Assembly (NCBI GenBank): GCA_937863205.1
Contig: CALMGA010000195.1
Span: forward strand, 1-31,335
Source: an uncultured Beijerinckiaceae bacterium
GTDB lineage: Bacteria > Pseudomonadota > Alphaproteobacteria > Rhizobiales > Beijerinckiaceae
Reading direction: 5' to 3'
DNA length: 31,335 bases
Shown: positions 29,681-31,335 of the stretch, one piece after another
Layout of the letters: every line of letters starts with the position of its first letter
Position numbering within the stretch: position 1 is the first letter of the stretch
Translations under genes and position numbers: made by a program
The notes under the pieces: generated by a model
Database searches by the model: none
Seen by the model: only the letters and a program-made list of their open reading frames with translations
Told to the model about the DNA's origin: nothing

Positions 29681-29709
29681 TTCGTAGGCGTGGGATCGCG
29701 ACGCGTCAA
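29681..29709 (-). promoter_or_regulatory. Candidate promoter of the rpsL-led ribosomal operon
   Basis: Read on the minus strand, TTGACG (29709-29704) is followed after exactly 17 bp by TACGAA (29686-29681). The -35 box is near consensus and the spacing is ideal; the -10 box is moderate. The predicted transcription start near 29673 gives a leader of about 270 nt before rpsL. No better candidate was seen in the 499-bp gap. Confidence 0.5.
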
Positions 29710-29847
29710 CCGTTTTCGCGTTCGCGATCATCGTGAACGCCTGTGCCGGGAGCCGCTGTGAGCAGCCCGGCCGTGTCGTGGCGCGATGTCGGGCCGGTCC
29801 GGGCCCCGCAGAGATGAGCGTCGCGGCGATGGTCCGCTCAAGCCACG

Positions 29848-29885
29848 GCTCCTCGATCGGCCAGTCGCAGGGCCGGTCGAGGAGC
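29848..29885 (-). terminator. Strong 3' hairpin after the Gly/Tyr-rich gene
   Basis: GCTCCTCGA (29848-29856) pairs with TCGAGGAGC (29877-29885). Inside, CGGCC (29858-29862) pairs with GGCCG (29871-29875), leaving one mismatch and an 8-nt loop. The 14 paired bases begin 17 nt beyond the gene's stop codon. No U-run follows on the minus strand, so it may be an atypical terminator or a 3' stabilising hairpin. Confidence 0.5.
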
Positions 29886-29902
29886 AAGGTCCGGCTTCTC
29901 GC

Positions 29903-30541
29903 CTATTGGGCGTAGCTGCAATGGCTGACCCGTCGGACCTGACGGTAGACAGTGGTCGGCACGTTCTCGGTGCGCACCACCGTGCGATAGCGGGTCACAG
30001 GGACCTGGACCGACGTCGTCACCGGGCGATAGGAGGTGACCGGGACGTAGCGCGTCTGTGAGATGGTGCGGACGTCGTGCACGGGCACCGTGAAGATCCG
30101 TTTCACCGGCCGGTAGATCGTGGTCGGAACGATGTAGCTGTGAGACGACACCGTCGGGGCCGGTGCATAGGCCGGGCCGGGTGCATAGGCCGGGCCGGGT
30201 GCATAGGCGGGCGGAGTGCCCGGTCCAGGGCCGTAGCCGTAACCGCCATTGCCCGGACCAACGCCTGCCAAGCCAGCGCCTGCCAAGCCAGCGCCTGCCA
30301 AGCCAGCGCCTGCCAAACCAGCTCCGACGCCATAGCCAAGGCCCGTATTGTAGCCGCCGAGACCGCCGTAACCCGAGTTGCCGTATCCGGGTCCGCCGTA
30401 TCCTCCGCCGTATACCTGGCCACCATCGTAGCCGCCGTACCCCGGACCGTACCCGTAGCCACCGGCCTCGGCGGCGACCGGCATCGCCAAGGCGCAGGCC
30501 CCGACGACCAGCGCCGCGAGCCGTGTCGAATTGATACGCAT
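29903..30541 (-). CDS. Secreted Gly/Tyr-rich repeat protein, function unknown
   Basis: A 212-residue protein with a signal peptide (MRINSTRLAALVVGACALAM..., cleavage likely after AEA at 26); VGAC at 13-16 could alternatively be a weak lipobox. The mature part has a Gly/Tyr-rich block (27-76), four GLAGA-type repeats, a second Gly/Tyr/Pro block, three PAYAP repeats, and a C-terminal domain of about 75 residues with recurring VPV/VPT and YRPV/YRTV motifs that could form beta strands. The only mature cysteine is near the C-terminus (HCSYAQ). ATG 30541 follows GGGGG at 8 nt. It is flanked by the rpoC terminator and its own hairpin, so it is a single-gene unit. I do not recognise a named family; a surface or envelope role is inferred from export only. 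Confidence 0.82.
   Translation of the reverse strand: MRINSTRLAALVVGACALAMPVAAEAGGYGYGPGYGGYDGGQVYGGGYGGPGYGNSGYGGLGGYNTGLGYGVGAGLAGAGLAGAGLAGAGLAGVGPGNGGYGYGPGPGTPPAYAPGPAYAPGPAYAPAPTVSSHSYIVPTTIYRPVKRIFTVPVHDVRTISQTRYVPVTSYRPVTTSVQVPVTRYRTVVRTENVPTTVYRQVRRVSHCSYAQ
30161..30212 (-). repeat. 18-bp tandem repeat inside the Gly/Tyr-rich gene
   Basis: Nearly three copies of an 18-bp unit (GGTGCATAGGCCGGGCCG on the plus strand) encode successive Ala-Tyr-Ala-Pro-Gly-Pro units on the minus strand. The copies are nearly identical at DNA level, which points to recent duplication or slippage. The length is a multiple of three, so the frame is kept. Confidence 0.8.
30263..30322 (-). repeat. 15-bp tandem repeat inside the Gly/Tyr-rich gene
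   Basis: Four consecutive copies of GCCTGCCAAGCCAGC (plus strand) start at 30263, 30278, 30293 and 30308. The first three are identical, and the fourth differs by one base. They encode the Ala-Gly-Leu-Ala-Gly repeats. Such an in-frame minisatellite is likely to vary in copy number between strains. Confidence 0.88.
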
Positions 30542-30692
30542 CGATCTAACCCCCGTTCCCGAACACCGGCCGCGCGCCCTACGCATAACGCTGCGTCCCG
30601 ACATGGGACACCAGCGCGCGGCCTTGACTACGGGCTGCAAGCGACGGTCCGCGGCTCGATGCGATCATGCGTGTGCCGGCCCTGTCATGAAA

Positions 30693-30716
30693 AAGGCCCG
30701 TGTCGCCACGGGCCTT
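30693..30716 (-). terminator. Intrinsic terminator of rpoC
   Basis: AAGGCCCGTG and CACGGGCCTT form a perfect 10-bp stem around a 4-nt loop. Read on the minus strand the stem ends in CCTT followed by TTT, giving a five-T run, and it starts 26 nt after the rpoC stop. This is a standard Rho-independent terminator, separating the rpo transcript from the downstream genes. Confidence 0.9.
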
Positions 30717-30741
30717 CGCTGTCGACGTCGATCGTGACGCC

Positions 30742-31335
<594 letters not shown>

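Larger units (their letters stand above)
29404..29902 (-). other. 499-bp non-coding region upstream of rpsL
   Basis: I see no convincing gene here; overlapping open frames are biased shadows with no family resemblance. The region holds, on the minus strand, a 3' hairpin of the preceding gene (29848-29885), a -35/-10 promoter candidate (29681-29709) and a leader of about 270 nt. The leader contains two perfect 7-bp stem-loops at 29627-29643 and 29561-29577. The rest (about 29404-29560 and 29710-29847) shows no further structure that I can support. Confidence 0.6.

Noticed and set aside
30595..30609. GTCCC/GGGAC stem upstream of the Gly/Tyr-rich gene resembling the one at 29561-29577
   Set aside because: The shared part is only about five bases per arm and the loops differ; two occurrences do not establish a repeat family.

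Overview
This window is GC-rich chromosomal DNA that is almost fully coding. It fits an alphaproteobacterium, possibly Rhodospirillales- or Hyphomicrobiales-like, though the exact lineage cannot be fixed from the sequence alone. The signs are an aa3-type cytochrome oxidase assembly cluster (ctaB, coxF, ctaG, ctaE, DUF983, SURF1) running into thrC and an M16 peptidase, a short-form adenylate kinase, Arg/Asp-rich tails on S3 and S5, and one long rpoC / rpsL-rpsG-fusA-tuf / S10 / spc ribosomal block.

Left part, plus strand, 1-11399. The 3' end of ctaD (oxidase subunit I) is followed by a 276-bp gap and then a tightly packed series: heme O synthase ctaB, a 55-residue CoxF-like membrane protein, the Cu(B) chaperone ctaG, subunit III ctaE, a DUF983 zinc-ribbon membrane protein, SURF1, threonine synthase, an M16 (processing-peptidase-like) protease and a RimJ-type acetyltransferase. 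From DUF983 onward every junction overlaps by 1-4 nt, which implies translational coupling. A 958-residue 7TM-PAS-GGDEF-EAL protein follows; both of its cyclic-di-GMP signature motifs are altered. A small CoA-binding protein ends this run.

Middle, 11426-13057. A 73-residue unrecognised protein lies on the minus strand, and tyrS on the plus strand. tyrS converges on the end of the ribosomal block with only 30 bp between the stop codons.

Right part, minus strand, 31335-13088. In transcription order: the 3' end of rpoC with a clear intrinsic terminator; a secreted Gly/Tyr-rich repeat protein with its own 3' hairpin; a 499-bp gap holding a good -35/-10 candidate and two perfect hairpins; then rpsL-rpsG-fusA-tuf-rpsJ-rplC-rplD-rplW-rplB-rpsS-rplV-rpsC-rplP-rpmC-rpsQ-rplN-rplX-rplE-rpsN-rpsH-rplF-rplR-rpsE-rpmD-rplO-secY-adk. 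The usual continuation (rpsM-rpsK-rpoA-rplQ) is absent because tyrS abuts adk.

Most of the window is conserved housekeeping sequence, and no unmistakable new system is present. The points most worth a second look are the probable catalytically dead GGDEF-EAL receptor, the secreted repeat protein lodged between rpoC and rpsL, the roughly 50-residue N-terminal extension on L5, hairpin-rich gaps inside the ribosomal operon, and the truncated spc operon. No tRNA, rRNA, CRISPR array, insertion sequence or phage gene was seen.
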